Shown here: positions 26,369 through 35,360 of the stretch, piece after piece
Numbering within the stretch: the stretch's first letter is position 1
How the letters are laid out: each line of letters opens with the position of its first letter
Assembly (NCBI GenBank): GCA_031291675.1
Contig: JARLIO010000034.1
Location: forward strand, 248,001-312,000
DNA from: Azospirillaceae bacterium
Lineage (GTDB): Bacteria > Pseudomonadota > Alphaproteobacteria > Azospirillales > Azospirillaceae
Reading direction: 5' to 3'
DNA: 64,000 nt
Made by a program: the position numbers and the translations under genes
Notes under the pieces: generated by a model
What the model was told of the DNA's origin: nothing
Seen by the model: the letters and a program-made list of their open reading frames with translations, nothing else
Database searches by the model: none

Positions 26369-26565
26369 CACCGTCACGGGCAGAGCTGTCAAATGACGGG
26401 GAAACCGGGGCCGCTTTACGCACTCCCCGCGACGGCAGTCCGGTCGCGGTGTACAGGTTTTGTCGGCGGAACGACCCGATCCGCCACTTCGGCTGAATTG
26501 CCTAATATGTCGCCATATTTTCACCGTTCCCCTGACCGGCGATGGCACAGCGGAAATAACCGGCT

Positions 26566-27681
26566 TTATCCGCTGACGGCTCGATTGACCAAATGACCGA
26601 TGAAACCAGCATAGGCAACCACGCTGAAAGCGGCGGCATAATGATTGATCCGCCTGACCGTGCGAGGGTGGTGCGCCTTGAACCACTGAATCACAACCGT
26701 CACCAGGATCCCAAAGATGATAGCCAAAAACGTTGCCAACTCGATGCCATCCGCAAGCGTAAAACTCGACGACGGCGGCAAATAGTTGTCGATAATATAT
26801 TTATTCCCAATTGCCGCAAAAATTGCTCCCGCGCTCAGGCCCACACGCGACGCTGCCATGCCAACGGCATCCATAAAATACGAGAGAAGAACCAACGTAA
26901 ATGCCACAAAAAATCCGATGAACATGCTGCAAAGAATTCGCAATCCGGCACGTTTTATCGTTATATCGGCAACAATGCGGGAATATGTGCTGTCTCCGTG
27001 AAGCGTAGGATCGCCATATGTGGTATCATATACGCTGTCTATAGATTTTATGGAAAATGACTCAATATTCCATCCCGGAAGCCTTACTTCCTTGTCAATC
27101 TTGCTGTTTTCTGCGTCTGCCACGAAAATTGTCTGAGATTCATCATTGACAGAATCTTCCAATGATATACGCAGTACCTGACGATCAAATGGAAAGCTAT
27201 CGATATTCCAATCTTGTATCAATAATGCATTATATTTTGCCTGCATCCAAAACACGTCGGCATTTCCGCCATCCCAGGGGATATTATTATATGGTATAAC
27301 AGCACTAAATTTTGTCGATGAGGCTTTTGCATTGACAACTTCAACATTATCGACTGGCTTATATTTTCCGTCTGTTGTCTGATACCAACCCCAAAAGGTC
27401 GCATTGAAGGATCGCTTTGCCATATCAATGTCATATAACTGCGTAAGGTATATCCCAACCTTGACCTTGTTGGGCACCGCGGTGACTGGCTGAGGCGGCG
27501 GAAGGGCTGTTGTTATCGTGACGCTGCCCGCTGGTTTCGACGAGGGCACAATGGGTTTCACCACGCCATTTTTCTCGGCGGGTGTCGCCGCCTGCACCCA
27601 CGATACGCCAAGCGAAAGCAGCAGCCCGATGGCAAGCGCCGCGCCTAGGGATACAAGACGATTTATTTTTACATGAAACAT
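26566..27681 (-). CDS. Pentameric ligand-gated ion channel homologue, copy 1
   Basis: A 371-residue protein of the Cys-loop/Pro-loop receptor superfamily. A signal peptide (about 1-31) and a Pro-rich linker precede a beta-sandwich extracellular domain (about 73-245) with the diagnostic Pro-loop FPFD at 163-166. Four membrane helices follow (about 247-270, 278-300, 312-333, 348-368). The pore-lining region includes GMAASRVGLSAGAIFAAIGN. Homologues such as GLIC and ELIC are cation channels opened by protons or amines; the ligand here is unknown. It is near-identical to copy 2 exactly 1563 bases downstream, with most differences in the linker and extracellular domain. Base composition is AT-richer than in neighbouring genes. 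Confidence 0.85.
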   Translation of the reverse strand: MFHVKINRLVSLGAALAIGLLLSLGVSWVQAATPAEKNGVVKPIVPSSKPAGSVTITTALPPPQPVTAVPNKVKVGIYLTQLYDIDMAKRSFNATFWGWYQTTDGKYKPVDNVEVVNAKASSTKFSAVIPYNNIPWDGGNADVFWMQAKYNALLIQDWNIDSFPFDRQVLRISLEDSVNDESQTIFVADAENSKIDKEVRLPGWNIESFSIKSIDSVYDTTYGDPTLHGDSTYSRIVADITIKRAGLRILCSMFIGFFVAFTLVLLSYFMDAVGMAASRVGLSAGAIFAAIGNKYIIDNYLPPSSSFTLADGIELATFLAIIFGILVTVVIQWFKAHHPRTVRRINHYAAAFSVVAYAGFIGHLVNRAVSG

Positions 27682-27830
27682 TGCGTCGCTCCACAGGGTT
27701 TGATCAGTTGCCAGCTTCTGTCTTTTTTTGATTCAAATTTCGTTCGGCCTTTTCTTTTATGGCTAGAATCGGATATCGACGCAATGATTCGACGAGCAAA
27801 GGCGGCGACGATGCTGTAACCGGGAAAACC

Positions 27831-27876
27831 GGGACGGACGTCCCCCGCTCTCTCCGGGAGACCGGAAATCCGTCCC
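27831..27876. terminator. Terminator between psp remnant and channel copy 1
   Basis: GGGACGGA (27831-27838) pairs with TCCGTCCC (27869-27876) and encloses smaller dyads. On the minus strand the stem is followed by GGTTTT and on the plus strand by GCTTTTT, so it could stop transcription in either direction. The second copy of this region (about 29395-29440) is more degenerate. Confidence 0.5.
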
Positions 27877-27889
27877 GCTTTTTGCCCGT

Positions 27890-28065
27890 TCAGCGCTCCA
27901 AATCCCGGAACTGACGATTCAGGGTGGAGTCATTGGCAGCGACATAACCTTCGATCCCACGCGACCGCCGCTCCCGGTCGTGGAATTTCTGCCTGAGCCC
28001 GGCCAGCGTTCGATCGGGCTTGAGGCTGACCGCGCGCCTTGATCCGGTTGACCGTTGTCGCCTGG
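27890..28065 (-). pseudogene. Remnant of a deleted pspA-pspB-pspC copy
   Basis: Bases 27890-28036 still encode, with stop codon, the last 48 residues of a PspC (AVSLKPDRTLAGL ... NRQFRDLER), parallel to the intact gene at 29448. At 28037 the match jumps to 29 identical bases from inside pspA (28037-28065 = 30294-30322, encoding QATTVNRIK). The junction removed the rest of pspA, all of pspB and most of pspC. It proves that a full psp operon once stood upstream of channel copy 1. Confidence 0.85.
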
Positions 28066-28128
28066 ATTACGTCATGCGTCCCCAGGGTCTCCGGGCCGAT
28101 AAGGGCACGGCAATAATCGCCGGCTTTG

Positions 28129-29244
28129 TCAACTGGCGGCTCGATAGACCAAATGACCGATGAAACCAACATAGGCAACCACGCTGAAGGCGGCGGACCA
28201 ATGATTGATCCGCTTCACCGTGCGGGGGTGGTGCGCCTTGAACCACTGAATCACAACCGTCACCAGGATCCCAAAGATGATGGCCAAAAACGTTGCCAAC
28301 TCGATGCCATCCGCAAGCGTAAAACTCGACGACGGCGGCAAATAGTTGTCGATAATATATTTATTCCCAATTGCAGCAAAAATTGCTCCCGCGCTCAGAC
28401 CCACCCGCGACGCTGCCATGCCAATGGCATCCATAAAATACGAGAGAAGAACCAACGTAAATGCCACAAAAAATCCGATGAACATGCTGCAAAGAATTCG
28501 TAATCCGGCACGTTTTATCACGATATCCGCAATAACACGGGAATATGTGCTGACCCCTTGAAGCGTAGGATCGCCATATGTTGTATCATATACGTTGTTT
28601 ACAGATTTTATAGAAAACGATTCGATAACCCATCCCGGAAGTTTCAATTCCTGGTCAATCTTGCTGTTTTTTTCATCTGCTACGAAAATTGTCTGTGATT
28701 CATCATTTATGCCATCTTCCAGATTTATGTGCAGCACCTGACGATCAAATGGAAAGTTATCGACGTTCCAATCCTGCATCAACAACGCATTATATTTTCC
28801 TTCCGTCCAAAATACATCGGCATTCCCACCATCCCAGGGGATATTATCCCTTGTCGTAACAGAACCAAATTTCGTCAATGAGGCTTTTGCATTGACGATT
28901 TCAACATTGTCGAGCGGTTTATACTTTCCATCAGTTGTCTGATACCAACCCCAAAAAGTTGCATTGAAGGATCGTTTTGCCATATCAATGTCATATAATT
29001 GGGTAATGTATATGCCAACCTTGACCTTGTCGGGCGCCGCCGCGGTTGGCAGGGGCGCCGGAAGCGGCGCTGCTGTTGTCGCGACGGTCCCCACTGGTTT
29101 CGACGCGGAGACGACGGGTGTCGTCGCGCCATTTTTCTCGGCGGGTGCCGCCGCCTGCGCCCACGACGCAGCAAGCGAAAGCAGCAGCCCGATGGCGAGC
29201 GCCGCACTTGCGGATACAAGATGATTTATTTTTACACTAAACAT
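28129..29244 (-). CDS. Pentameric ligand-gated ion channel homologue, copy 2
   Basis: A 371-residue paralogue of copy 1 with the same layout: signal peptide, Ala/Pro-rich linker (about 32-72), an extracellular domain with FPFDRQVL at the Pro-loop, and four C-terminal membrane helices almost identical to copy 1. Differences cluster in the linker and in extracellular loops, so the two could form heteropentamers or differ in ligand. It lies about 200 bases downstream of pspC on the same strand, with GGAG eight bases before ATG. It could be an extension of the psp operon or have its own promoter in the 29245-29447 gap. Confidence 0.85.
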   Translation of the reverse strand: MFSVKINHLVSASAALAIGLLLSLAASWAQAAAPAEKNGATTPVVSASKPVGTVATTAAPLPAPLPTAAAPDKVKVGIYITQLYDIDMAKRSFNATFWGWYQTTDGKYKPLDNVEIVNAKASLTKFGSVTTRDNIPWDGGNADVFWTEGKYNALLMQDWNVDNFPFDRQVLHINLEDGINDESQTIFVADEKNSKIDQELKLPGWVIESFSIKSVNNVYDTTYGDPTLQGVSTYSRVIADIVIKRAGLRILCSMFIGFFVAFTLVLLSYFMDAIGMAASRVGLSAGAIFAAIGNKYIIDNYLPPSSSFTLADGIELATFLAIIFGILVTVVIQWFKAHHPRTVKRINHWSAAFSVVAYVGFIGHLVYRAAS

Positions 29245-29447
29245 TGCGTCGCTCCACAGGGATTGATCGGCCGCCGGGTTCTCTACGTTCTTGACTCAAA
29301 TTTCGTTTGGTCTCTTCCCTTATGGCTAAAACCGGACATCGACGCAATGATTCGACTCGCGAAGGCGGCGACGATGCTGCAACCGAAAAGAACGGGACGG
29401 ACCGCCGCCTCCAGAGAGACCGGAGATCCTCCCCGCTTTTTGCCCGT

Positions 29448-29852
29448 TCAGCGCTCCAGATCCCGGAACTGGCGGTTCAGGGTGAAGTCATTGGAGGCGA
29501 CATAGCCTTCCATCCCGCGCAACCGCCGCTCCAGGTCATGGAATTTCTGCGTCAACCCGGCCAGCGTCCGATCGGGCTTGAGGCTGACCGAGCGCCAGAA
29601 CGCCTCCTCTTCGGCATCACGATACAGCCGGTTCGGCCGGGCCGGCAGGATCACCGCGGCGGCCAGATAACCGAGCAGCACCGGCGCGAAAAATACCACC
29701 AGCGCGACGATGCAGACCGCCCGAACCGGCAGCGGATCGACACCGAAATAATCCGCGACGCCGGCGCAGACGCCGAACACGATCCGATGCTCGCGGTCGC
29801 GGTACAGCCGGTGGGGATTGGGCGAACGGAAAAACGAATCCCTCCCGGTCAT
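29448..29852 (-). CDS. pspC: Phage shock protein C
   Basis: A 134-residue PspC: the N-terminal PspC domain NPHRLYRDREHRIVFGVCAGVADYFGVDP (named in parts: HRLYRD and GVCAGVADYFG), one or two membrane helices (about 43-70), and a C-terminal cytoplasmic helix (FHDLERRLRGMEGYVAS). With PspB it senses inner-membrane stress and releases PspF from PspA. Its start overlaps the pspB stop by four bases (ATGA). Confidence 0.92.
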   Translation of the reverse strand: MTGRDSFFRSPNPHRLYRDREHRIVFGVCAGVADYFGVDPLPVRAVCIVALVVFFAPVLLGYLAAAVILPARPNRLYRDAEEEAFWRSVSLKPDRTLAGLTQKFHDLERRLRGMEGYVASNDFTLNRQFRDLER

Positions 29853-30079
29853 GTCCTGGTCCTCCAGGTCGGGGCCTCGGTATCAAGGATCCGTTCCAGG
29901 CTGTTGATCCGGGCTTCGAGCCGGCCGGCGCTGCTCCACAGCTCGGCCAGCATCCGTTCGTCCTCGGCACTGAGCGCCCGGGCCCCGCGCCAGACCGTGA
30001 CATAATGCAGCACGATCCAGATCGGCGCGACGATCACCAGAAACAGAATCGACAGGACGAACATGGGGCCCCCGATCAT
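29849..30079 (-). CDS. pspB: Phage shock protein B
   Basis: A 76-residue protein: an N-terminal membrane helix (FVLSILFLVIVAPIWIVLHY) followed by a charged coiled coil (LSAEDERMLAELWSSAGRLE). This is the standard PspB layout. It overlaps pspA by ATGA upstream and pspC by ATGA downstream, so the three genes are translationally coupled. An internal ATG at 30064 (MFVLSIL) gives the more usual PspB N-terminus. Confidence 0.9.
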   Translation of the reverse strand: MIGGPMFVLSILFLVIVAPIWIVLHYVTVWRGARALSAEDERMLAELWSSAGRLEARINSLERILDTEAPTWRTRT

Positions 30080-30747
30080 CCGACACCGCCGGATTTCAAC
30101 CGGGCCTTGAGGTCGGCGAGTTCCTGGTCGACGGCGCTGTCGACCTCCAACTCGGCAAACTCATCGGCCAGGGTTTTCCGACGACCCAGATCAAAGGACT
30201 CGGCCTTGCCTTCGAGGGCGTCGAGGTTCCGTTCAACCTGCTCGAACCGGGCGAAGGCGTCGGCCAGGCGATCGTCATGCAGCCGCTCCCGCACCTTGAT
30301 CCGGTTGACCGTTGTCGCCTGGCGGTGGGCCAGCGCCTGCTCCCGGGTCTTGGCGTCGGCCAGCTTGGCTTGCAGCTTGGCGATATCGTCGCTGGTCTTG
30401 CCCAGGGCCTCGTCGAGATGGGCCAGATCCGTGGCCAGGGCGCGCTCGCTCTCGGCAACCTTGGCCTTGGCCATCAGGGCACCCTTGGCCAGATCCTCAC
30501 GGCCGCGGGACATGGCCAGCTCGGCCTTGCGCTGCCATTCGGCGATGTCATGGCGCAAGCCCAGAACGCGGCGTTCGATATCCTTGCGTTCGGCGATCGT
30601 CTTGACCGTCGAGGAGCGCACTTCAACCAGGGTGTCTTCCATTTCCTGGATGATCAGCCGGATCAGCTTGGCAGGATCCTCGGCGCGATCCAGCAGGGAG
30701 TTGATATTGGCATTGATGATGTCGGTCAGGCGCGAAAAAATGCCCAT
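30076..30747 (-). CDS. pspA: Phage shock protein A (IM30/ESCRT-III family)
   Basis: A 223-residue, almost entirely helical protein starting MGIFSRLTDIINANINSLLD, the amphipathic membrane-binding helix of PspA. It continues with the long coiled-coil hairpin (AEDPAKLIRLIIQEMEDTLV). It oligomerises on damaged inner membranes to limit proton leakage, and binds PspF to silence the operon without stress. A sigma54 promoter lies 72-86 bases upstream, and pspF is divergent. The first gene of pspABC; the ATG at 30747 has GAGGAGAA upstream. Confidence 0.95.
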   Translation of the reverse strand: MGIFSRLTDIINANINSLLDRAEDPAKLIRLIIQEMEDTLVEVRSSTVKTIAERKDIERRVLGLRHDIAEWQRKAELAMSRGREDLAKGALMAKAKVAESERALATDLAHLDEALGKTSDDIAKLQAKLADAKTREQALAHRQATTVNRIKVRERLHDDRLADAFARFEQVERNLDALEGKAESFDLGRRKTLADEFAELEVDSAVDQELADLKARLKSGGVG

Positions 30748-30818
30748 TGGGTTCTCCTCGGAAAGCCGCCCGGGGCAAGCCGTGCGCGGCTTGCCGATCG
30801 GGACCTGGCCCTCCTTAC

Positions 30819-30833
30819 GCAGGGTTCGTGCCA
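30819..30833 (-). promoter_or_regulatory. Sigma54 (-24/-12) promoter of pspABC
   Basis: The minus strand reads TGGCACGAACCCTGC, against the consensus TGGCACG-N4-TTGC, with one mismatch in the -12 box. It sits in the pspA-pspF intergenic region in the right orientation for pspA. Together with the PspF enhancer-binding protein this fits stress induction through RpoN. Confidence 0.8.
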
Positions 30834-30932
30834 GGTGCCACGACCCGCGTAATCCCTTGATTCTATTGATATCGGCAATTTCACCCTCAATTGATATGGC
30901 GGATTCAGCCACGCTGCTGTAAACAGATCACC

Positions 30933-31958
30933 ATGGCAACACCACTCCCCCCCGTTATCGGCACCGCACCGCTGTTCCTGGCCGCACTGGAGCAGGCGTC
31001 CCGGCTGGCACCGCTGGCCAAACCGGTTTTGGTGGTCGGGGAGCGCGGCACCGGCAAGGAACTGATCGCGGCACGGCTGCACTATCTGTCGCCCCGCTGG
31101 GCCCAACCCTTCATCAAGCTGAATTGCGCCGCATTGCCGGAAACCCTGCTCGAAAGCGAGCTGTTCGGCCACGAAGCCGGCGCCTTCACCGGGGCCAGCC
31201 GCCGTCGGCCCGGCCGATTCGAGCTGGCCGACGGCGGGACACTGTTCCTCGACGAGATCGCCACCGCCTCCAGTCGGGTCCAGGAACAGGTCCTGCGCGT
31301 GATCGAATATGGCGAGTTCGAGCGCGTCGGTGGCCGCGAGACCCTGTCGGTCGAGGTTCGGCTGATCGGCGCCACCCACGCCGATCTGCCGGCGCTGGCC
31401 GCCGCGGGCCGCTTCCGCGCCGATCTGCTCGACCGCCTCGCGTTCGACGTCATTACGTTGCCGCCCTTGCGGGCCCGGGTGGAGGATATTCCGGTCCTGG
31501 CCCAGCAGTTCGGCCAGGCCATGGCACATGAGCTGGGCCATGGCATCTTCGCCGGCTTCGGCCCGGCGGCGCTGGCGGCCTTGATGCAGCATAATTGGCC
31601 CGGCAATGTCCGGGAGTTGAAAAATGTCGTGGAACGCGCGGTCTATCGCGCCGCCGATCCCGCTCAACCGGTTGACAGCGTGATCCTTGATCCGTTCGCC
31701 CCGTCCTGGTGCGCGCCACAGACCGGGACGCCGGCACCGGCAGCCGAACGACCGCACGGCGGGGCCACCCCGGACGAGACACCGCCGACCGAGCCCCCGG
31801 GATTCGAAGCCAAAGTGCGCGCCTTCGAAATCAGCCTGTTGAGAGACGCGCTGCACCGTCATAATGGCAGTCAGAAACAGGCTGCCGAGGATCTTGGGCT
31901 CGGCTATCACCAATTTCGCCATTATTTGCGGAAATATCCCGACCTCTCCAAAGCGTGA
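30933..31958 (+). CDS. pspF: PspF, sigma54 enhancer-binding activator of psp
   Basis: A 341-residue AAA+ activator. Walker A is GERGTGKE, the sigma54-contact loop is GAFTGA, Walker B is TLFLDEIA, and the C-terminal Fis-type helix-turn-helix is NGSQKQAAEDLGLGYHQFRH. There is no N-terminal receiver or sensor domain, as expected for PspF, which is controlled by PspA binding. A Pro-rich linker (about 270-300) is longer than in E. coli. It is divergent from pspA, sharing the regulatory region with the sigma54 promoter. Confidence 0.92.
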   Translation: MATPLPPVIGTAPLFLAALEQASRLAPLAKPVLVVGERGTGKELIAARLHYLSPRWAQPFIKLNCAALPETLLESELFGHEAGAFTGASRRRPGRFELADGGTLFLDEIATASSRVQEQVLRVIEYGEFERVGGRETLSVEVRLIGATHADLPALAAAGRFRADLLDRLAFDVITLPPLRARVEDIPVLAQQFGQAMAHELGHGIFAGFGPAALAALMQHNWPGNVRELKNVVERAVYRAADPAQPVDSVILDPFAPSWCAPQTGTPAPAAERPHGGATPDETPPTEPPGFEAKVRAFEISLLRDALHRHNGSQKQAAEDLGLGYHQFRHYLRKYPDLSKA

Positions 31959-31985
31959 CCCCTGCAACCGACGGACCCGCCGCCT

Positions 31986-34001
31986 TTGTTCCGCCCCGCT
32001 CCCCCACCGCCCCAGCCGCCATCCCCCCGGCGCAACTTTTCACTGATCGGCTGGCTGCTGCGCTGGACCTTTGTCGCAGCGATCTGGGCGACCCTCGCGG
32101 TCGGCGCCGTGGTCGGGGTCTATTCCTACGATCTGCCGGACATCTCGCAGGTCGCGCAAAGCCTGCGCCGGCCGTCGGTGACCATCCTGGCCGCCGACGG
32201 GACCCTGATTGCGCGCTACGGTGACCTCCATGGCGCCACGCTGACCATCGCGGACCTGCCGCCGGCCCTGGTCCAGGCGGTTCTCGCCACCGAGGATCGC
32301 CGCTTCTATCATCATTTCGGCATCGATCCGATCGGACTGGTCCGTGCGGCCTTGACCAATTGGCGCAGCGGCCGGCTGGTTCAGGGCGGATCCACGATCA
32401 CTCAGCAACTGGCCAAGAACCTGTTCCTGACGCCGGCGCGGAACTTCAAACGCAAGGTCCAGGAGGCGGTGCTGGCCCTGTGGCTGGAGCATCTCTACAG
32501 CAAGGACCAGATTCTCGCGGCTTACCTCAACCGCGTCTATCTGGGCGCCGGCGCCTATGGCGTCGACGCCGCCGCGCAGACCTATTTTGCCAAGCCCGCC
32601 CGCGATCTCACCATCCGCGAATCAGCGACGATCGCCGGCCTGCTCAAGGCGCCGTCACGCTATTCCCCGATCGCCAACCCCGCCGCGGCGGCGGAACGGA
32701 CCGCGGTCGTGCTGCAGAACATGGTCGATGTCGGCTATCTGGCGCCCAAGGATCTCACCGCCCTCAACGATCCCTTGTCGGCGTCCAACCGCAGGTCGCC
32801 GGGCGGCGCCAGTGAACATTACTTCGCCGATTGGATCGCCGATCAGGTCAGCGATTTCGTCGGCCCCGACCATGCCGACCTTGTGGTCCGGACCACGCTG
32901 GATCCCCGTCTGCAGCAGGCGGCGGAGGCCCGGATTCGCGGCGCGTTGCAATCACCCCAAGCCGCCAAGGGCGATGCCGCGCAGGCGGCTCTGGTCACCC
33001 TGGCCCCGGACGGCGCGGTCCGCGCCCTGATCGGCGGCGCCGAGTATCACGACAGCCAGTTCAATCGGGCCACGCAGGCGATGCGCCAACCCGGGTCCTC
33101 GTTCAAACCCTTCATCTACCTGGCCGCCCTCGACACCGGCCTGACCGCTGACAGTCTGGTCGACGACGCCCCGATTTCGGTTCATGGCTGGCATCCTGCC
33201 AATTTCGAAAAGGAATTCCGCGGACCGATGCCACTGCGCAATGCCCTGGCCTATTCGATCAACACCGCCTCGGTCCGGGTCTTGCTGCGCGCCGGCATCG
33301 ACAAGGTGCGGTCGCTGGCACGGCGCCTCGGCATCACCGCGCCGCTGGGACATGATCTCAGCCTCGCGCTGGGAACCAGTGAGGTCACGCTGCTGGAATT
33401 GACCTCCGGCTATGCCGGTCTGGCCGATCGTGGCCACCCCGTCCGGTCCTACGGGATCACCACGATCACCGATAACGCGGGCGCGGTGTTGTATCAACGC
33501 CAGCACTCCGACACCGACCCGGTCGCGCCCCCGGAGCAAATCGCCGCGTTGACGCGGATGATGATGGGTGTCATCGAATTCGGCACCGGCAAGGCGGCCC
33601 GGCTGGACCGGCCCGCAGCCGGCAAGACCGGCACCAGTCAGGATTATCGCGACGCCTGGTTCGTCGGCTTCACCGCCGACTATGTCTGCGGCGTCTGGAT
33701 CGGCAATGATGACGGCACCCCGATGAAGCGCGTCGTCGGCGGCAGCATTCCGGCCCGGCTGTGGCATGATGTGATGTCCGACGCCGAGGCGCGGCTGCCG
33801 CGACGCACTCTCCCCAATCTCGAGCAGGAGGCGACGGTCCCGCTGATGGCCTCCGACGGCGAGGCGGCAGGGCCCGACAACAAGCCGGCGCCCCACTCCC
33901 CGGTTTCCGGCGCGCAAGCGGCAACGCACGCCGCCCGATCCTTGTTCCAACGACTGACCGACAATGTCCGGATTGAATATGAATACCCCAAGGACAAGTG
34001 A
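31986..34001 (+). CDS. Class A penicillin-binding protein (PBP1A family)
   Basis: A 671-residue bifunctional peptidoglycan synthase: a proline-rich cytoplasmic tail, a membrane helix (about 22-45), a GT51 glycosyltransferase domain (ATEDRRFYHHFGIDP with catalytic Glu; GGSTITQQLAKNLFL) and a transpeptidase domain with PGSSFKPF (SxxK serine), SINTAS (SxN) and GKTGTS. The start is TTG at 31986; no ATG or GTG fits, and no clear ribosome site is seen, so it may be coupled to pspF 27 bases upstream. Its place right after pspF suggests a link to envelope stress, but that is inference. Confidence 0.92.
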   Translation: MFRPAPPPPQPPSPRRNFSLIGWLLRWTFVAAIWATLAVGAVVGVYSYDLPDISQVAQSLRRPSVTILAADGTLIARYGDLHGATLTIADLPPALVQAVLATEDRRFYHHFGIDPIGLVRAALTNWRSGRLVQGGSTITQQLAKNLFLTPARNFKRKVQEAVLALWLEHLYSKDQILAAYLNRVYLGAGAYGVDAAAQTYFAKPARDLTIRESATIAGLLKAPSRYSPIANPAAAAERTAVVLQNMVDVGYLAPKDLTALNDPLSASNRRSPGGASEHYFADWIADQVSDFVGPDHADLVVRTTLDPRLQQAAEARIRGALQSPQAAKGDAAQAALVTLAPDGAVRALIGGAEYHDSQFNRATQAMRQPGSSFKPFIYLAALDTGLTADSLVDDAPISVHGWHPANFEKEFRGPMPLRNALAYSINTASVRVLLRAGIDKVRSLARRLGITAPLGHDLSLALGTSEVTLLELTSGYAGLADRGHPVRSYGITTITDNAGAVLYQRQHSDTDPVAPPEQIAALTRMMMGVIEFGTGKAARLDRPAAGKTGTSQDYRDAWFVGFTADYVCGVWIGNDDGTPMKRVVGGSIPARLWHDVMSDAEARLPRRTLPNLEQEATVPLMASDGEAAGPDNKPAPHSPVSGAQAATHAARSLFQRLTDNVRIEYEYPKDK

Positions 34002-34046
34002 TGATACGCCTCCGCCCTGGCCGCCCTCCCCGCTTTTGACCGGCCG

Positions 34047-35360
34047 GTGATCTTCCCCGTCATGATCTGGAATCTTGGCTTTCTCCTCCTGCTGTTCGGC
34101 CTCAACGGTTTCTTCGCCTTGTCGGAGATGGCCATCGTGTTGTCGCGCCGCACCCGTCTCCAAGCCCGCGTCGACAATGGCGATCGCGGGGCCCAGGTGG
34201 CACTGCGGCTGCTCGCCAACCCGGGACGCTTCCTGTCGACGGTCCAGATCGGCGTCAGTGTCACCGGGATCATCGCGGGCGCCTTTGGCGGCGCCCGGCT
34301 CGCCGAACCCGTCGGTACGCTGCTGAACCGGATCCCGGGCGTGGCGCCGTTGGGGCCGGTACTGGCTTTCGGCCTTGTCGTTGTCGCGATCACCTATCTG
34401 ACCCTGGTTGTCGGCGAGCTGACCCCGAAACGCATCGCCCTCAACGATCCGGAGCGGATCGCCAGCCGGGTCGCCGCGCCGATGGACGCGCTGTCGCGCA
34501 TCGCAGCCCCGCTGGTCTGGCTGCTGGAAGCCTCAACCAACCGGATGTTGCGCCTTCTTGGCACCAGCACCGCGCCGCGCGAATCAGTGACCGAGGACGA
34601 AATCCGCGCCCTGATCGCCGAAGCGACGCGCAGCGGCATCTTCCAGCTTGCCGAGAAGCAGATGATCGACGGGGTGCTGCGTCTGGCGGATCGCACGATC
34701 CGCAGCATCATGACCCCCCGTCTGGACGTGGCCTGGCTCGACCTCGAGGATAGTGCCGAGACCTGGCAGCGCACCATTCTGGCGTCGGGTCATTCCCGTT
34801 TCCCGGTCGCCCGCGGCGATCTGGACGAAATCGAAGGCATCATCGAAACCAAAACGCTGTTGGATCGCGCCCTGCAGGGCCAGCCGTTCCAACCAATGGC
34901 GGCAATTCGGCGCCCGATGATCGTCCATGATGGCGCGTCGGTGATGCGGCTGCTCGAACTGTTCAAGCAAACGGACCTGCATATCGCAATCGTCGTCGAC
35001 GAGTATGGCAGCGCCGAAGGGCTCGTCACCATCACCGACATCATCGAGATGATCGCCGGCGCGTTGGTGGAGTCGACCGGAACCGCCGATCCCGATCTGG
35101 TTGCCCATGATGATGGAAGCTGGCTGATCGACGGCATGACCTCGGTCGACGATGTCGAAAAGACGCTTGAGCTTCACGGCATGGCCGGCGCGGCCGATTA
35201 TTTCACCCTGGCCGGTTTCCTGCTGTTCCAACTCGGGCATCTCCCGCTTGTCGCCGAAACGGTCGAATGGCAGGGTTGGCACTTCGAGGTCGTCAGCATG
35301 AAAGGCCGACGTATCGACAAGATCCTGGCCCGGCCAAGCCCGACCCCGCCGCCGGCCTGA
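34047..35360 (+). CDS. CNNM/CorC-type membrane protein with CBS pair (hemolysin-like, UPF0053)
   Basis: A 437-residue protein: a CNNM transmembrane domain (about 1-190; FFALSEMAIVLSRRTRLQ, VGELTPKRIAL), two CBS domains (about 210-335; MTPRLDVAWLDLED, VVDEYGSAEGLVTITDIIE) and a C-terminal CorC/HlyC domain (about 350-430). Family members export Mg2+ or Co2+ or stabilise ion transport; hemolysis is a historical label. The start is GTG 34047 or ATG 34062, neither with a clear ribosome site. It lies 45 bases after the PBP gene on the same strand. Confidence 0.92.
   Translation: MIFPVMIWNLGFLLLLFGLNGFFALSEMAIVLSRRTRLQARVDNGDRGAQVALRLLANPGRFLSTVQIGVSVTGIIAGAFGGARLAEPVGTLLNRIPGVAPLGPVLAFGLVVVAITYLTLVVGELTPKRIALNDPERIASRVAAPMDALSRIAAPLVWLLEASTNRMLRLLGTSTAPRESVTEDEIRALIAEATRSGIFQLAEKQMIDGVLRLADRTIRSIMTPRLDVAWLDLEDSAETWQRTILASGHSRFPVARGDLDEIEGIIETKTLLDRALQGQPFQPMAAIRRPMIVHDGASVMRLLELFKQTDLHIAIVVDEYGSAEGLVTITDIIEMIAGALVESTGTADPDLVAHDDGSWLIDGMTSVDDVEKTLELHGMAGAADYFTLAGFLLFQLGHLPLVAETVEWQGWHFEVVSMKGRRIDKILARPSPTPPPA

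Larger units (their letters stand above)
26545..29600. repeat. Tandem duplication unit: pLGIC gene plus psp flank
   Basis: Sequence from about 26545 to 28037 recurs from about 28108 to 29600. It includes the whole channel gene (offset 1563 bases), its upstream leader (GGAGCGACGCAATG region in one copy, the same in the other), and the 3' end of pspC. Identity is highest over the four membrane helices. Confidence 0.9.

Noticed and set aside
27930-28178. 82-codon minus-strand ORF between the channel genes
   Set aside because: It is a chance frame through the psp deletion scar: a few PspA residues followed by the wrong frame of pspC.
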